Assembly: GCF_008152325.1 (NCBI RefSeq)
Contig: NZ_CP042243.1
Coordinates: 749,026-813,025 of the forward strand
DNA: 64,000 nucleotides
Direction: 5' to 3'
From: Crassaminicella thermophila
GTDB taxonomy: Bacteria > Bacillota > Clostridia > Peptostreptococcales > Thermotaleaceae
The notes below the pieces were generated by a model. The model was given only the letters and a program-made list of their open reading frames with translations, did no database searches and was not told the origin of the DNA. Shown here one piece after another: positions 1 to 12,002 of this stretch; position 1 is the stretch's first letter, and every line of letters begins with the position of its first letter. The position numbers were made by a program, and so were the translations under genes.

Positions 1-2
1 AT

Positions 3-803
3 GTGGTACTTGTAGAAAATGAAAATCAAAGTTATGTACTTGTTGGTAAGGGAATTGGGTTTGGAAAGAAGAAGGGTTTTGTAATAGAAAATCCGAAAAG
101 CATTGAAGAAAAGTTTATATCATTAAAGGGCCTAAGTGAAAATGAATATGAAAACTTCCTTACAAAAGTAGATCCTAAAATTATTGAGCTTGTAGAAGAA
201 ATAATGGAAATGGTAAAGAGTGAACTAGGAAAAGGGTTAAACCCAAATGTTCATGTTGGATTAATAGACCATATTAATTTTGCCATAAAAAGATTAAAAG
301 AAGGGATAGAAATTGTAAATCCTTTCTTGATAGAGACAAAAATTTTATATCCTGTTGAATATAGCCTAGCTGAAAAGGCTGTACAGATTCTAAAGGAAAA
401 TCTTAAAATTGATATTCCTGAAGCAGAAATTGGATTTTTGGCTTTGCATATTTATGGTGGTCGAGGAGATAAAACAAAGAATGAGGCTTTAGAAAATTCA
501 AAGATGATGAACACTATTGTAAGTTATGTAGAAAAAAGATTTAATATTCAAATGGATAGAAATTCTTTTAATTACAGAAGGTTTATTATGCACTTAAGAG
601 GTGTGATTGATAGGGTTACAAATCATAAGACTATTGAAAATATTCTTTTAGAGAAGGTAAAGGACGAGCTTAGATATGAATTTAGAGCAGCTTATGATAT
701 ATCTAAAATAATGGAAAAAACTTTAAAGGTACGGGTGCCTGAGAGTGAAGTAGGATATATTGCACTGCATTTGCATAGAATAAGGAGTCAAAATAGATCA
801 TAA
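3..803 (+). CDS. glcT: GlcT-type transcription antiterminator (BglG family), 5' partial
   Basis: This is an RNA-binding antiterminator that senses PTS phosphorylation state. The visible protein begins inside the N-terminal CAT RNA-binding domain (motif GKGIGFGKKKG near residue 16) and continues with two PRD domains (about residues 60-165 and 170-266) that carry the histidines phosphorylated by HPr and EII. The frame is open at the window edge, and family members have roughly ten more residues ahead of this point, so the true start lies upstream. Downstream are three copies of the RNA antiterminator site such proteins bind, each before a PTS gene, which supports the GlcT assignment over LicT or SacT. 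It probably controls the two EIICBA genes and ptsHI in response to glucose. Confidence 0.88.
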   Translation: MVLVENENQSYVLVGKGIGFGKKKGFVIENPKSIEEKFISLKGLSENEYENFLTKVDPKIIELVEEIMEMVKSELGKGLNPNVHVGLIDHINFAIKRLKEGIEIVNPFLIETKILYPVEYSLAEKAVQILKENLKIDIPEAEIGFLALHIYGGRGDKTKNEALENSKMMNTIVSYVEKRFNIQMDRNSFNYRRFIMHLRGVIDRVTNHKTIENILLEKVKDELRYEFRAAYDISKIMEKTLKVRVPESEVGYIALHLHRIRSQNRS

Positions 804-853
804 GTGTGTTACTGATTAGGCATAAGCTATAATAATAGTTTGTGCCTTTTTTT
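804..853 (+). promoter_or_regulatory. GlcT antiterminator site (RAT) overlapping a terminator, copy 1
   Basis: The RAT core GTGTTACTGATT (806-817) runs into a hairpin whose arms are 819-829 and 836-846, followed by a run of seven T. Binding of the antiterminator would stop the terminator from forming. This copy is shorter than copies 2 and 3 and lacks the CGATC stretch after TGATT. It sits between the antiterminator gene and the first EIICBA gene, so it can act as regulator-gene terminator and as conditional leader. Confidence 0.8.
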
Positions 854-955
854 ATAGAATGAAGTTTAGTTTTTTTAAAAGTTATCTGGAATGAATGTTT
901 TATATATTTCTTTTTTTAGTTAGTTATCTATAATAACACATTGAAAGGAGGAAGG

Positions 956-979
956 ATGGATAAAATAGAAATGAAATAA
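956..979 (+). other. Seven-codon leader ORF with strong ribosome site
   Basis: An ATG at 956 is preceded by GAAAGGAGGAAGG and is followed by six codons (DKIEMK) and a TAA at 977-979. A second ribosome site, AGGAGGGG, follows at once and serves the EIICBA start at 996. The short ORF may couple translation to the main gene or may be accidental; nothing in the peptide itself is recognisable. Confidence 0.3.
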
Positions 980-986
980 ACAATAG

Positions 987-2915
<1,929 letters not shown>

Positions 2916-2923
2916 AAAAGGTG

Positions 2924-2952
2924 TTGACGGTGAAAACGTTTTATGATACGAT
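2924..2952 (+). promoter_or_regulatory. Promoter of ptsG overlapped by a cre-like palindrome
   Basis: TTGACG (2924-2929) and TACGAT (2947-2952) are 17 bases apart. The spacer holds TGAAAACGTTTTAT (2931-2944), which fits the CcpA cre consensus at all but its last two positions and has the palindromic core AAAACGTTTT. A repressor bound here would block RNA polymerase. The LacI gene at 12,192 has similar operators, so either CcpA or a LacI relative could bind. Confidence 0.55.
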
Positions 2953-2986
2953 AAGATTACAAATTAATAAATAAACATGATTTTAC

Positions 2987-3077
2987 GTGTTACTGATTCG
3001 ATCAGGCATGAGTAAAAGAATAAGATAAGTAGATTTATTAATCTATTCTATCTTTCTTTTGCTCATGCCTTTTTGCG
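2987..3077 (+). promoter_or_regulatory. GlcT antiterminator site (RAT) overlapping a terminator, copy 2
   Basis: The RAT GTGTTACTGATTCGATCAGG (2987-3006) overlaps the left arm of a very long hairpin: 3004-3020 pairs exactly with 3054-3070, with further pairing inside, and is followed by TTTTT. This is the classic leader of glucose permease genes in Firmicutes and lies between the ptsG promoter and the ptsG start. Confidence 0.9.
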
Positions 3078-3115
3078 TAGAATCATGGAAAAATAATAAA
3101 AAAGGAGAGATGTAT

Positions 3116-4336
3116 ATGAAAAAAGCATTTGGCGTTTTACAGCAAGTTGGTAAAGCATTAATGCTTCCAGTTGCATTATTGCCAGCAGCAGGTATTATTC
3201 TAGCATTGGGTGCAACCCTTCAAAATCCATTTTTATTAGAAAAAATTCCAGCATTAGGAGGAAGTGGATTTCAATTATTAGCTAACCTTATGCAGCAAGC
3301 TGGTGGGATTGTATTTGGTAACCTTCCATTACTATTTGCTATTGGTGTAGCAGTAGGATTAGCTGGAGGAGAAGGTGTAGCAGGAATTGCAGCAGCTATT
3401 GGATTTTTAATTATGAATGTAACAATGGGTGTACTTGTTCAAGCTATTAAGCCAGAAATCGTTGAAAACACACGTGCATTTACAAATGTTTTAGGAATTC
3501 CAACATTACAAACAGGGGTATTTGGTGGTATCATAGTAGGTATCATGGCATCAAATCTTTATAAAAAATATTACAATATTGAATTGCCACCATATTTAGG
3601 TTTCTTTGCAGGAAAACGATTTGTACCAATTATTACAGCAGTTTCATCAATCGTTTTAGGTGTAGTAATGATTTTTGCATGGCCACCAATTCAAGGTGGA
3701 TTAGATGCATTATCACACTTAATGGTTGATACAAACAAAACAGCATCTTCATTTGTTTTCGGTGTTATTGAAAGATCATTAATTCCATTTGGACTTCATC
3801 ATATTTTCTATTCACCATTCTGGTTTGAATTTGGAGAATACATTGACAAAGCAGGAAATCTTGTTAGAGGAGATCAAGCAATATTCTTTGCACAATTAAA
3901 AGACGGAGTACGTTTCTCAGCAGGTACATTTATGACAGGTAAATTCCCATTCATGATGTTTGGTTTACCAGGAGCAGCATTAGCAATGTATCATGAAGCA
4001 AGACCTGAAAAGAAAAAAATGGTTGCAGGAATCATGGCTTCAGCAGCGTTAACATCATTCTTAACAGGTATTACAGAACCAATTGAGTTTACATTCCTTT
4101 TCGTAGCACCAGCATTATTTGCAGTGCATGCATTGTTTGCAGGGTTATCATTTATGACTATGCATATACTAAATGTAAAAATTGGTATGACTTTCTCTGG
4201 TGGTATCATTGACTATCTATTATTCGGGGTATTACCAAACAGAACTGCTTGGTGGTTAGTAATCCCTGTAGGATTAGTATTCTTTGTTGTTTACTACTTC
4301 GGTTTCAGATTTGCAATCAGAAAAATGGGATATTAA
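3116..4336 (+). CDS. ptsG: Glucose PTS permease PtsG, IIC part (frameshifted gene, 5' piece)
   Basis: The glucose-specific membrane domain, closely following Bacillus PtsG, including [15 protein letters not shown] and [13 protein letters not shown]. Start chosen at 3116: the ATG has AAAGGAG eight bases upstream, whereas the longer frame from 3059 begins inside the terminator hairpin. The protein runs to FGFRFAIRK and then ends early at a TAA (4334-4336). In the other frame the expected continuation, [10 protein letters not shown], starts at 4326. Removing one A from the AAAAA run at 4321-4325 joins the two frames perfectly. As read, the permease lacks IIB and IIA. This is either a sequencing error in a homopolymer, a real inactivating indel, or, less likely, recoding. 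Confidence 0.88.
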   Translation: MKKAFGVLQQVGKALMLPVALLPAAGIILALGATLQNPFLLEKIPALGGSGFQLLANLMQQAGGIVFGNLPLLFAIGVAVGLAGGEGVAGIAAAIGFLIMNVTMGVLVQAIKPEIVENTRAFTNVLGIPTLQTGVFGGIIVGIMASNLYKKYYNIELPPYLGFFAGKRFVPIITAVSSIVLGVVMIFAWPPIQGGLDALSHLMVDTNKTASSFVFGVIERSLIPFGLHHIFYSPFWFEFGEYIDKAGNLVRGDQAIFFAQLKDGVRFSAGTFMTGKFPFMMFGLPGAALAMYHEARPEKKKMVAGIMASAALTSFLTGITEPIEFTFLFVAPALFAVHALFAGLSFMTMHILNVKIGMTFSGGIIDYLLFGVLPNRTAWWLVIPVGLVFFVVYYFGFRFAIRKMGY

Positions 4337-5132
4337 AACACCTGGTCGTGAAGATGATGATGAAACAACAGTTAATGTAGATGTTGAAGCAGGAGATTTA
4401 GCTGTAAATGTATTAGAAGCACTAGGTGGAAAAGAAAATATTAAAAACTTAGATGCATGTATTACACGTCTTCGTGTAAGTGTAAATGATATTAAAAAAG
4501 TTGATAAAGCACGTATTAAATCTTTAGGAGCTTCAGGAGTATTAGAAGTTGGAAACAATATTCAAGCAATATTTGGTCCTAAATCTGATCAATTAAAATC
4601 ACAAATTAAAGATGTTATGAATGGAAATACTCCATCAAAATCAATTGAAGTAGAAAAAAAAAGTAGTACAGTAACAGGAAAAGATGAATTTGTTTCTCCA
4701 TTAAATGGGAAAATATTAGAATTAAAAGATGTACCAGATCAAGTATTTTCACAAAAAATGATGGGTGATGGATTTGCAATCGAGCCTAAAAATGGTGAGG
4801 TAGTATCTCCTGTAAATGGAAAGGTTGCAACACTATTCCCAACAAAGCACGCAGTAGGAATTGTAGCAGATAATGGTAGAGAAATTTTAATTCACTTTGG
4901 TATTGATACAGTAAACTTAAAAGGAGAAGGATTTGAAGCACTTGTTAAGCAAGGAGAAGAAGTAAAGGCAGGTCAACCAATTCTTCGTGTAGATTTAAAT
5001 AAAGTAAAAGATAAAGTACCTTCAATAGTTACACCAGTTATCTTTACAAACCTTTCAGAAGGAGAAACTGTATCTGTTAAAGTTGGATCACAGGTAAAAT
5101 GTGGACAGAAAAATATTGTAACTATTAAATAA
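4326..5132 (+). CDS. ptsG: Glucose PTS permease PtsG, IIB-IIA part (frameshifted gene, 3' piece)
   Basis: This is the C-terminal remainder of the glucose permease in the +1 frame relative to the IIC piece. It has the linker IKTPGRED, the IIB phosphocysteine in DACITRLRV (codon 4458-4460), and the IIA domain with phosphohistidine in LIHFGIDTV (codon 4893-4895). No ribosome site precedes any in-frame start near the junction, so it is not likely to be translated by itself. The absence of further decay over 800 bases suggests either a very recent mutation or a base-calling error in the A run at 4321-4325. Confidence 0.88.
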   Translation, partial: WDIKTPGREDDDETTVNVDVEAGDLAVNVLEALGGKENIKNLDACITRLRVSVNDIKKVDKARIKSLGASGVLEVGNNIQAIFGPKSDQLKSQIKDVMNGNTPSKSIEVEKKSSTVTGKDEFVSPLNGKILELKDVPDQVFSQKMMGDGFAIEPKNGEVVSPVNGKVATLFPTKHAVGIVADNGREILIHFGIDTVNLKGEGFEALVKQGEEVKAGQPILRVDLNKVKDKVPSIVTPVIFTNLSEGETVSVKVGSQVKCGQKNIVTIK

Positions 5133-5138
5133 TTTTAA

Positions 5139-5185
5139 AATAGACACTTCCTAAGGATTAATTAGGAGGTGTCTGACCTATTTCA
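5139..5185 (+). terminator. Hairpin after ptsG
   Basis: Arms 5142-5154 (AGACACTTCCTAA) and 5162-5174 pair with one G-U, with additional outer pairing AATAG/CTATT. The downstream T content is weak, so it may be a leaky terminator or an mRNA 3' stabiliser. Confidence 0.5.
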
Positions 5186-5224
5186 TATTATAGGGATGAG
5201 GCTTAAATTTTATTGATATTTCTA

Positions 5225-5253
5225 TTGACATATTTTTAAGACTAAAGTAAAAT
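5225..5253 (+). promoter_or_regulatory. Promoter of the ptsHI-pgi-fba-pfkA operon
   Basis: TTGACA (5225-5230) and TAAAAT (5248-5253) are separated by 17 bases, upstream of antiterminator site copy 3. Confidence 0.6.
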
Positions 5254-5278
5254 TTTTATTAGTGTAAAAAACTTTTAG

Positions 5279-5377
5279 CGTGTTACTGATTCGATCAGGC
5301 ATTAGCGAATGGTTTTGGTAGTATATAGAATACATCCCTTTGTATTTTTTACCGAATCATTAGCTAATGCTTTTTTA
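5279..5377 (+). promoter_or_regulatory. GlcT antiterminator site (RAT) overlapping a terminator, copy 3
   Basis: The same GTGTTACTGATTCGATCAGG core as copy 2 (5280-5299), merging with a terminator whose arms are about 5299-5320 and 5350-5370, followed by TTTTTT. It places ptsH, ptsI and the downstream glycolytic genes under the same antiterminator as the permeases. The 330-base gap between ptsG and ptsH is accounted for by a hairpin, a promoter, this element and the ptsH ribosome site. Confidence 0.88.
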
Positions 5378-5462
5378 TTAGAATTTAAAAAATTGTTAAA
5401 GAATAGCATTATTAAAACAAGGAAAACTAAAAAAGATAGATAATTTTAAGGAGGAATTTAAA

Positions 5463-5723
5463 ATGGAAAAAGTAGTAACAATTTTAAATGAAGCAGGATT
5501 ACATGCGAGACCAGCAGGAGCTTTTGTAAAGATGGCATCTCAATTTTCATCAGATATAAACATTGAAGTAAATGGAAAAAGTTTAAATGCAAAATCTATT
5601 ATGAATCTATTAAGTCTTGGACTTAAAAAAGGCGATGAAATAAAAATTGTTGCAAATGGTGCAGATGAAAAAGAAGCTGTTGAAGCTTTAGCTGATTTAG
5701 TAAATTCAAAATTTGGTGAATAA
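5463..5723 (+). CDS. ptsH: Phosphocarrier protein HPr
   Basis: An 86-residue cytoplasmic phosphocarrier that passes phosphate from enzyme I to the EII permeases. The active-site histidine H14 is in GLHARPA and the regulatory serine S45, target of HPr kinase in Firmicutes, is in NAKSIMNLLSL. The start follows AAGGAGG. It is the first gene of a transcription unit with ptsI and three glycolytic genes, read through the antiterminator leader upstream. Presence of the regulatory serine means it is a canonical HPr rather than a Crh-like paralogue. Confidence 0.96.
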   Translation: MEKVVTILNEAGLHARPAGAFVKMASQFSSDINIEVNGKSLNAKSIMNLLSLGLKKGDEIKIVANGADEKEAVEALADLVNSKFGE

Positions 5724-5739
5724 TAAGGGAGGTTTCAAT

Positions 5740-7446
5740 ATGTTCATGGGAACAGGTGCTTCTGAAGGAATTGCACTGGGAAAGGCATTAATGATTGAAA
5801 ACGAGCCATTAAATATAGAAAAGAAAGAAATTGAAGATGTACAAAAAGAGAAAAATAAATTATTAGAGGCATTAGAAGCTTCTAAAGAGCAGTTAACAAA
5901 AGTAAAAGAAAAGGCTTCAAAGGAATTAGGAGCAGATAAAGCGGCTATTTTTGAAGCACATTTAATGATTTTAGATGATCCAGAATTAATGCAAAATAGT
6001 ATTAATAAAATTGAAGAAGAAAAAGTAAATGCTGAATTTGCATTTAAAGAAGTTGCAGACCAATTCATTACAATATTTGAAAGTATGGATAATGAATATA
6101 TGAGAGAAAGAGCAGCAGATATAAAAGATGTATCTGATCGTGTTCTTAGAAACATAGTAGGACAAAAAGTTATTGATTTATCAATGTTAGATGAAGAAGT
6201 AATCTTAATTGCAGATGATTTAACTCCTTCAGATACGGCAACAATGGATAAGGAAAAGGTATTAGGATTTTTAACAAATATTGGTGGACGTACATCACAC
6301 ACTGCTATTATGGCTAGAAGTCTTGAAATTCCAGCGGTTGTTGGGCTAAAAGACATTACAGAGAAAGTAAATACAGGAGATTTTATTGTACTTAACGGTG
6401 AAACAGGAGAAGTAATTGTAAATCCTACAGAAGAAGAAATAAAGAAATATGAAGGATTAAAAGAGCAATATGAAAAAAATAAAAAAGAATTAGAGGAAAT
6501 TATAGGAAAAGATAGTATTACTATAGATGGTAGAGAAGTAGAGCTTGTTGGTAATATTGGAACACCAAAAGATATTGCAGGACTTAAGAAAAATGATGCA
6601 GAGGGAGTAGGTTTATACAGAACAGAGTTTATCTACATGGATAGAGATAGTATGCCTACGGAAGAAGAACAATTTAACTCATACAAAGAGGTACTTGAAA
6701 GTCTAAATCCAAAGCCTGTAGTAATCAGAACCCTAGATATAGGTGGAGATAAGAAGCTTCCTTATTTAAAAATTGATGAAGAAATGAATCCATTCTTAGG
6801 ATACAGAGCTATAAGACTTTGCTTAGATCAAAAAGAAATATTTAAAACTCAATTAAGAGCATTATTAAGAGCAAGTGTATATGGAAATTTAAAAATAATG
6901 TTTCCAATGATTTCAAGCCTAGAAGAACTTTTAGAAGCAAAGAAAGTATTAGATGGAGTAAAGAGTGATCTGGATAAAGAAGGAATAAAATATGCAGATA
7001 ATATAGAAGTAGGTATGATGATTGAAGTTCCATCAGCAGCTATAATTAGTGATGTTTTAGCAAAGCATGTTGATTTCTTTAGTATTGGAACAAATGACTT
7101 AATCCAATATACTACTGCAGTAGATAGAATGAATGAAAAAATTCATAATCTTTATAATCCATTTAATCCTGCTGTTTTAAGACTTATTAAAATGGTTATT
7201 GACAATGGACACAAAGAAAATATTTGGGTAGGTATGTGTGGAGAAGCTGCAGGAGACAAAAGAATGATTCCAATACTACTTGGAATGGGACTAGATGAAT
7301 TTAGTATGAGTGCATCATCCATATTGCCAGCAAGAAGAATTATTCGCTCCTTAAAACTTGAGGATACTAAAAAAATTGCCAATGAAGTATTAAATATGAG
7401 CACGGCGGAAGAAATAGAAAAATATATAAAAAATATTATAAAATAA
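5740..7446 (+). CDS. ptsI: PTS enzyme I (phosphoenolpyruvate-protein phosphotransferase)
   Basis: Transfers phosphate from PEP to HPr. The phosphohistidine is H187 in [13 protein letters not shown]; the PEP-binding barrel follows with the signatures [12 protein letters not shown] and [10 protein letters not shown]. Start set at 5740 because the ATG has AAGGGAGG seven bases before it; the longer frame from 5713 would overlap the end of ptsH and has no ribosome site. The protein is 569 residues, usual for the family. It is 16 bases downstream of ptsH and 11 bases upstream of pgi, so all are probably cotranscribed. Confidence 0.96.
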   Translation: MFMGTGASEGIALGKALMIENEPLNIEKKEIEDVQKEKNKLLEALEASKEQLTKVKEKASKELGADKAAIFEAHLMILDDPELMQNSINKIEEEKVNAEFAFKEVADQFITIFESMDNEYMRERAADIKDVSDRVLRNIVGQKVIDLSMLDEEVILIADDLTPSDTATMDKEKVLGFLTNIGGRTSHTAIMARSLEIPAVVGLKDITEKVNTGDFIVLNGETGEVIVNPTEEEIKKYEGLKEQYEKNKKELEEIIGKDSITIDGREVELVGNIGTPKDIAGLKKNDAEGVGLYRTEFIYMDRDSMPTEEEQFNSYKEVLESLNPKPVVIRTLDIGGDKKLPYLKIDEEMNPFLGYRAIRLCLDQKEIFKTQLRALLRASVYGNLKIMFPMISSLEELLEAKKVLDGVKSDLDKEGIKYADNIEVGMMIEVPSAAIISDVLAKHVDFFSIGTNDLIQYTTAVDRMNEKIHNLYNPFNPAVLRLIKMVIDNGHKENIWVGMCGEAAGDKRMIPILLGMGLDEFSMSASSILPARRIIRSLKLEDTKKIANEVLNMSTAEEIEKYIKNIIK

Positions 7447-7457
7447 GGGTGATCTTT

Positions 7458-8786
7458 ATGGAAAATATCAAATTTGATTATTCTAAAGGAGCTATAAAGC
7501 AGCATGAAATACAATATTTAAAAAGCCCAATACTAAAAGCACATGAAATGCTTCATAATAAAACAGGAGCAGGAAACGATTTTTTAGGTTGGGTAGATTA
7601 TCCTATTTGCTATGACAAAGATGAATTTGAAAGAATAAAAAAAGCTGCTCAAAAAATAAGAAATGATTCAGATGTATTTATCATTGTTGGAATTGGTGGA
7701 TCCTACTTAGGGGCTAGGGCAGCTATAGAAGCCCTTAGCCATTCTTTCTATAATGAGATAGCTGATGGACCTAAAATTTATTTTGCTGGAAACAATATTA
7801 GCGGAACATACCTAAAACATTTATTAGAAGTTATTGAAGGAAAAGATGTAAGCATAAATGTTATTTCAAAATCAGGAACGACTACAGAGCCAGCAATTGC
7901 TTTTAGAGTATTAAAAGCTTATATGGAAGAAAAATATGGAAAAGAAGAGGCAAAGAAAAGAATTTATGCTACAACTGATAGTAAAAAAGGTGCTTTAAGA
8001 ACATTAGCAGAAAAAGAAGGATATGAAACATTTGTCATTCCTGATGATGTAGGAGGAAGATTTTCAATATTTACTCCTGTTGGTATGCTTCCTATTGCAG
8101 TAGCAGGGTTAGATATAGAACAAATGATGAATGGTGCAAAAGATGCAAGAGTTGAATACATGGAAGAAGATTTAGAAAAAAACATGTGTTATCAATATGC
8201 AGCTGTTAGAAATATTCTTTATCGCAGAGGAAAAACTATAGAGGTTATGGTAAATTATGAACCAAGTCTTCATTATATTGCTGAATGGTGGAAGCAATTG
8301 TATGGAGAAAGTGAAGGGAAAGATGGAAAAGGAATTTTCCCTGCAGCTGTAGATTTTTCTACGGACCTACATTCTATGGGCCAGTACTTACAAGATGGAA
8401 GAAGAGACTTATTTGAAACAGTACTTAATATAGAGAGTCCAAAGCTTGATATAACTATAAAAGAGGATGAAGATAATTTAGACGGATTAAATTACTTAAA
8501 GGGAAAAACAATGGACTTTGTTAACAAGAAGGCATTTGAAGGAACATTGCTTGCCCATGTAGATGGATCAGTTCCAAACCTTATTCTAAATGTTCCAAAA
8601 ATGAATGAATACTATTTTGGAAAGCTTATTTATTTCTTTGAAAAAGCATGTGGTATAAGTGGATATTTGCTAGGTGTAAATCCATTTGACCAACCAGGCG
8701 TTGAAAGCTATAAAAAGAATATGTTTGCCCTTCTTGGAAAACCAGGATACGAAGAATTAAGAGAAAAATTAATTAAAAGAATATAA
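7458..8786 (+). CDS. pgi: Glucose-6-phosphate isomerase
   Basis: Interconverts glucose 6-phosphate and fructose 6-phosphate in the cytoplasm, the next step after glucose uptake by the PTS. It has the sugar isomerase motifs [13 protein letters not shown] and [13 protein letters not shown], and the C-terminal active region ending in [17 protein letters not shown] at 7458 is preferred over the GTG at 7449 because AAGGGTG is spaced correctly before it. The 443-residue length fits the Firmicute form. It lies between ptsI and fba with very short gaps, in an operon that carries glucose from import to triose phosphates. Confidence 0.96.
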   Translation: MENIKFDYSKGAIKQHEIQYLKSPILKAHEMLHNKTGAGNDFLGWVDYPICYDKDEFERIKKAAQKIRNDSDVFIIVGIGGSYLGARAAIEALSHSFYNEIADGPKIYFAGNNISGTYLKHLLEVIEGKDVSINVISKSGTTTEPAIAFRVLKAYMEEKYGKEEAKKRIYATTDSKKGALRTLAEKEGYETFVIPDDVGGRFSIFTPVGMLPIAVAGLDIEQMMNGAKDARVEYMEEDLEKNMCYQYAAVRNILYRRGKTIEVMVNYEPSLHYIAEWWKQLYGESEGKDGKGIFPAAVDFSTDLHSMGQYLQDGRRDLFETVLNIESPKLDITIKEDEDNLDGLNYLKGKTMDFVNKKAFEGTLLAHVDGSVPNLILNVPKMNEYYFGKLIYFFEKACGISGYLLGVNPFDQPGVESYKKNMFALLGKPGYEELREKLIKRI

Positions 8787-8800
8787 AAGGTGGGATCATT

Positions 8801-9658
8801 ATGTTAGTATCAGGTAGACAAATACTAAACCATGCACATGAAAATGGATATGCTGTAGGAGCATTTAATGTAAACAATATGGAACAAGTTCAAGCAATAA
8901 TTGAAGCAGCAGAAGAAACTAAGTCTCCTGTAATAATTCAAGCAAGCCAAGGTGGGCTTAAATATGCAGGGGTTGAATATATTGCAGCTATGGCAAAGGT
9001 TGCAGCAGAGAAAGCAAGCGTTCCAGTTGCAATTCATTTAGATCATGGTACAGATTTTAAACAGATAATGGCATGTCTAAGAAATGGATTTACTTCTGTA
9101 ATGATTGACGGATCACATTATGAATTAGAAGAAAATATTAGAAAAACAAAGCAAATCGTAGAAATGGCTCATGCAGTAGGAGTATCTGTTGAAGCAGAGC
9201 TTGGAAAAATCGGTGGAGTAGAAGATGATATTTCAGTAGATGAAAAAGATGCAACTTATACAGATCCAGATGAAGCAGAGCGTTTTGTAAAAGAGACAGG
9301 TGTAGATTACTTAGCTATTGCTGTAGGAACAGCTCATGGACCTTATAAAGGAGAGCCAAAGCTAGACTTTGATAGAATAAAAGTAATAAAAGAAAGATTA
9401 AATATGCCTTTAGTTTTACATGGATCATCAGGTGTTCCAGAAGAAAGTATTAAAAAAGCAGTAAGCTTAGGAATTAATAAGATTAATATTGATACAGATA
9501 TAAGAATGGCATTTCATAAGGCAGTGAAAGCTTTCGTAGCAGACAATCCAGATGTATATGATCCAAGAAAAATCGTAGGACCAGCAAGAATTGCTATGAA
9601 AGAAGTTATTGCAGAGAAGATGAAAATGTTTGGAGCAGCAGGTAAAGCTTGGAAATAA
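8801..9658 (+). CDS. fba: Class II fructose-1,6-bisphosphate aldolase
   Basis: Zinc-dependent cleavage of fructose 1,6-bisphosphate to two triose phosphates. The zinc and phosphate-binding motifs AIHLDHG, EAELGKIGG and LVLHGSSG are all present, and the 285-residue length is normal. The start at 8801 follows AAAGGTGGG. It precedes pfkA, although the enzyme acts after phosphofructokinase; the order is upstream-to-downstream reversed for these two steps. Tagatose-bisphosphate aldolases are close relatives, but the glycolytic neighbours favour Fba. Confidence 0.94.
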   Translation: MLVSGRQILNHAHENGYAVGAFNVNNMEQVQAIIEAAEETKSPVIIQASQGGLKYAGVEYIAAMAKVAAEKASVPVAIHLDHGTDFKQIMACLRNGFTSVMIDGSHYELEENIRKTKQIVEMAHAVGVSVEAELGKIGGVEDDISVDEKDATYTDPDEAERFVKETGVDYLAIAVGTAHGPYKGEPKLDFDRIKVIKERLNMPLVLHGSSGVPEESIKKAVSLGINKINIDTDIRMAFHKAVKAFVADNPDVYDPRKIVGPARIAMKEVIAEKMKMFGAAGKAWK

Positions 9659-10639
<981 letters not shown>

Positions 10640-10643
10640 GTAA

Positions 10644-10672
10644 AAAGCACAGCTAAAAGGCTGTGCTTTCTT
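10644..10672 (+). terminator. Operon terminator after pfkA (copy 1)
   Basis: Arms AAAGCACAGC (10644-10653) and GCTGTGCTTT (10660-10669) pair perfectly around a six-base loop, ending in T-rich DNA. Confidence 0.88.
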
Positions 10673-10786
10673 ATGCGCGCGACATCGGACATCGAACATC
10701 GCATCGGGACACAGAAGCACTATCCATGAAAAAAGAATTTGATAAGGAAACTTATGAATTGACAAAAATTCTTTCAATATAAGTAA

Positions 10787-10815
10787 AAAGCACAGCTAAA
10801 AGGCTGTGCTTTCTT
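10787..10815 (+). terminator. Operon terminator after pfkA (copy 2, duplicated)
   Basis: Identical to the terminator at 10644-10672, repeated 143 bases downstream by the tandem duplication. Confidence 0.85.
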
Positions 10816-10856
10816 ATGCGCGCGACATCGGACATCGAACATCGCATCGGGACATT

Positions 10857-10875
10857 GGGACAGTTAATGATTATT
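10857..10875 (+). repeat. REP-like motif, forward, left of the transposase
   Basis: GGGACAGTTAATGATTATT. The core GGGAC(A/G)GTTAAT recurs at 23465 and 35479 in this orientation and inverted at 12,008, 12,045 and 35,554, always in or at the edge of non-coding DNA. Confidence 0.6.
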
Positions 10876-10905
10876 TGAATTGCTGAATAAAATCGAAAAA
10901 AATAC

Positions 10906-10975
10906 AAAAACTACTCCTAGATTGATATGCTCCCCTTGAAGTGGACAGTGGAAAAAATAAAAAGGAGTAGTTTTT
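10906..10975 (+). promoter_or_regulatory. Hairpin that can mask the transposase ribosome site
   Basis: AAAAACTACTCCT (10906-10918) is the exact inverse of AGGAGTAGTTTTT (10963-10975). The right arm contains the ribosome site AGGAG and abuts the ATG at 10976, so folding would hide the translation start. The loop holds CTCCCCTTGAAGTGGACAG, resembling a terminal repeat of IS3-type elements; that resemblance is from memory and weak. Confidence 0.55.
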
Positions 10976-11881
10976 ATGCCAAGATGTGCAAGAGTCAAAA
11001 CAGAAGACAGTATTTTTCATATAATGATAAGAAGTATCAGTGAAATAAATTTATTCAATGATGATGAAGATAAATTAAAATATTTTTCTTTAATAAAAAA
11101 GTACATATTAAAGTTTCAATTTAAGGTTTATGCATATTGCCTTATGGATAATCATGGACATCTTATTATTGATGTTAATGGTGGAGATATTTCAAGAATC
11201 ATGCATTCTATCAATTTTTCATATGCCCAATATTATAATAGAAAATATAAAAGGCATGGGCATGTTTTTCAAGATCGTTTTAAAAGCAGAATAGTAAATG
11301 ATGATAAATATTTAATTGTGTTATCAGCATATATTCATAATAACCCAAAGGACATACCAGGATATAGAAATAATTTGATAAATTATAGATTTTCAAGTCT
11401 GAAGGAATATGTAAAGGGCACTAATGAATTTGAAATATTAGATAAATCTTTTTTAGAGGACATTTTAAATTTAGGGAATAGAAAAAATATTAAAAGTTAT
11501 TTGTCCTTAGTATATAAATCAGATACTATAAATGAAGAATTAGACGTAGAATTTGAAAAGAAAAACTGTGAATATAGAAGTGAAAGAAAAATATTAGCAA
11601 GGGACTATACCCCTGAAAAAGTCATAAACTTTGTAGCAGATTATATTCAGTGTGATAAGAGGAAAGTGCGTATTAAGTATGATAAAAGCTGCATAGAGAT
11701 AAGGGCCTTGTGCGTATTTCTTATGAGATGTTTTTGCAATTATACCCAAAAACAAATTTGTAGTGTAATAGGTAATTTAACCCAATCAAGGGTATCAAAG
11801 CTATCTTCTATAGGAATTGATATAATATTAAATACTGAAAAATATAGTAGCATAATAGATGATTTTATAAAGAGTGCCTAA
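10976..11881 (+). CDS. REP-associated tyrosine transposase (RAYT, Y1/HUH family)
   Basis: A 301-residue single-strand transposase of the IS200-like Y1 superfamily. The HUH motif is H60-G-H62 in MDNHGHLII, and candidate catalytic tyrosines are Y83, Y86 and Y87 in SYAQYYNRKY, followed by the family's GHVFQDRFKS. The C-terminal third (about 200-301) has a helix-turn-helix-like stretch near TQKQICSVIGNLTQSRVSKL. It is single-copy and lies between a forward REP-like motif at 10857 and inverted ones at 12,008 and 12,045, the arrangement typical of RAYT genes that mobilise REP sequences. Translation may be limited by the hairpin covering its ribosome site. Confidence 0.82.
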   Translation: MPRCARVKTEDSIFHIMIRSISEINLFNDDEDKLKYFSLIKKYILKFQFKVYAYCLMDNHGHLIIDVNGGDISRIMHSINFSYAQYYNRKYKRHGHVFQDRFKSRIVNDDKYLIVLSAYIHNNPKDIPGYRNNLINYRFSSLKEYVKGTNEFEILDKSFLEDILNLGNRKNIKSYLSLVYKSDTINEELDVEFEKKNCEYRSERKILARDYTPEKVINFVADYIQCDKRKVRIKYDKSCIEIRALCVFLMRCFCNYTQKQICSVIGNLTQSRVSKLSSIGIDIILNTEKYSSIIDDFIKSA

Positions 11882-11928
11882 AATAAGGTCGTTAGGCTTT
11901 TTTGTGATGTAAAAATTTAGAATTAAAA

Positions 11929-11978
11929 CAAATCCCCGTTATTTTTAGCAAAGATAATGACGGGGATTTGTTTTTTTG
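11929..11978 (+). terminator. Terminator after the RAYT gene
   Basis: ACAAATCCCCGTTATT (11929-11944) pairs with AATGACGGGGATTTGT (11956-11971) with one G-U pair, followed by a run of T. Confidence 0.88.
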
Positions 11979-12002
11979 TTGATTAAACTGAACAGAACAT
12001 CA

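Noticed and set aside
4319-4340. Programmed +1 frameshift in ptsG
   Set aside because: No stimulatory structure, slow-codon or SD-like signal is evident, and a single A indel in a homopolymer explains it more simply.
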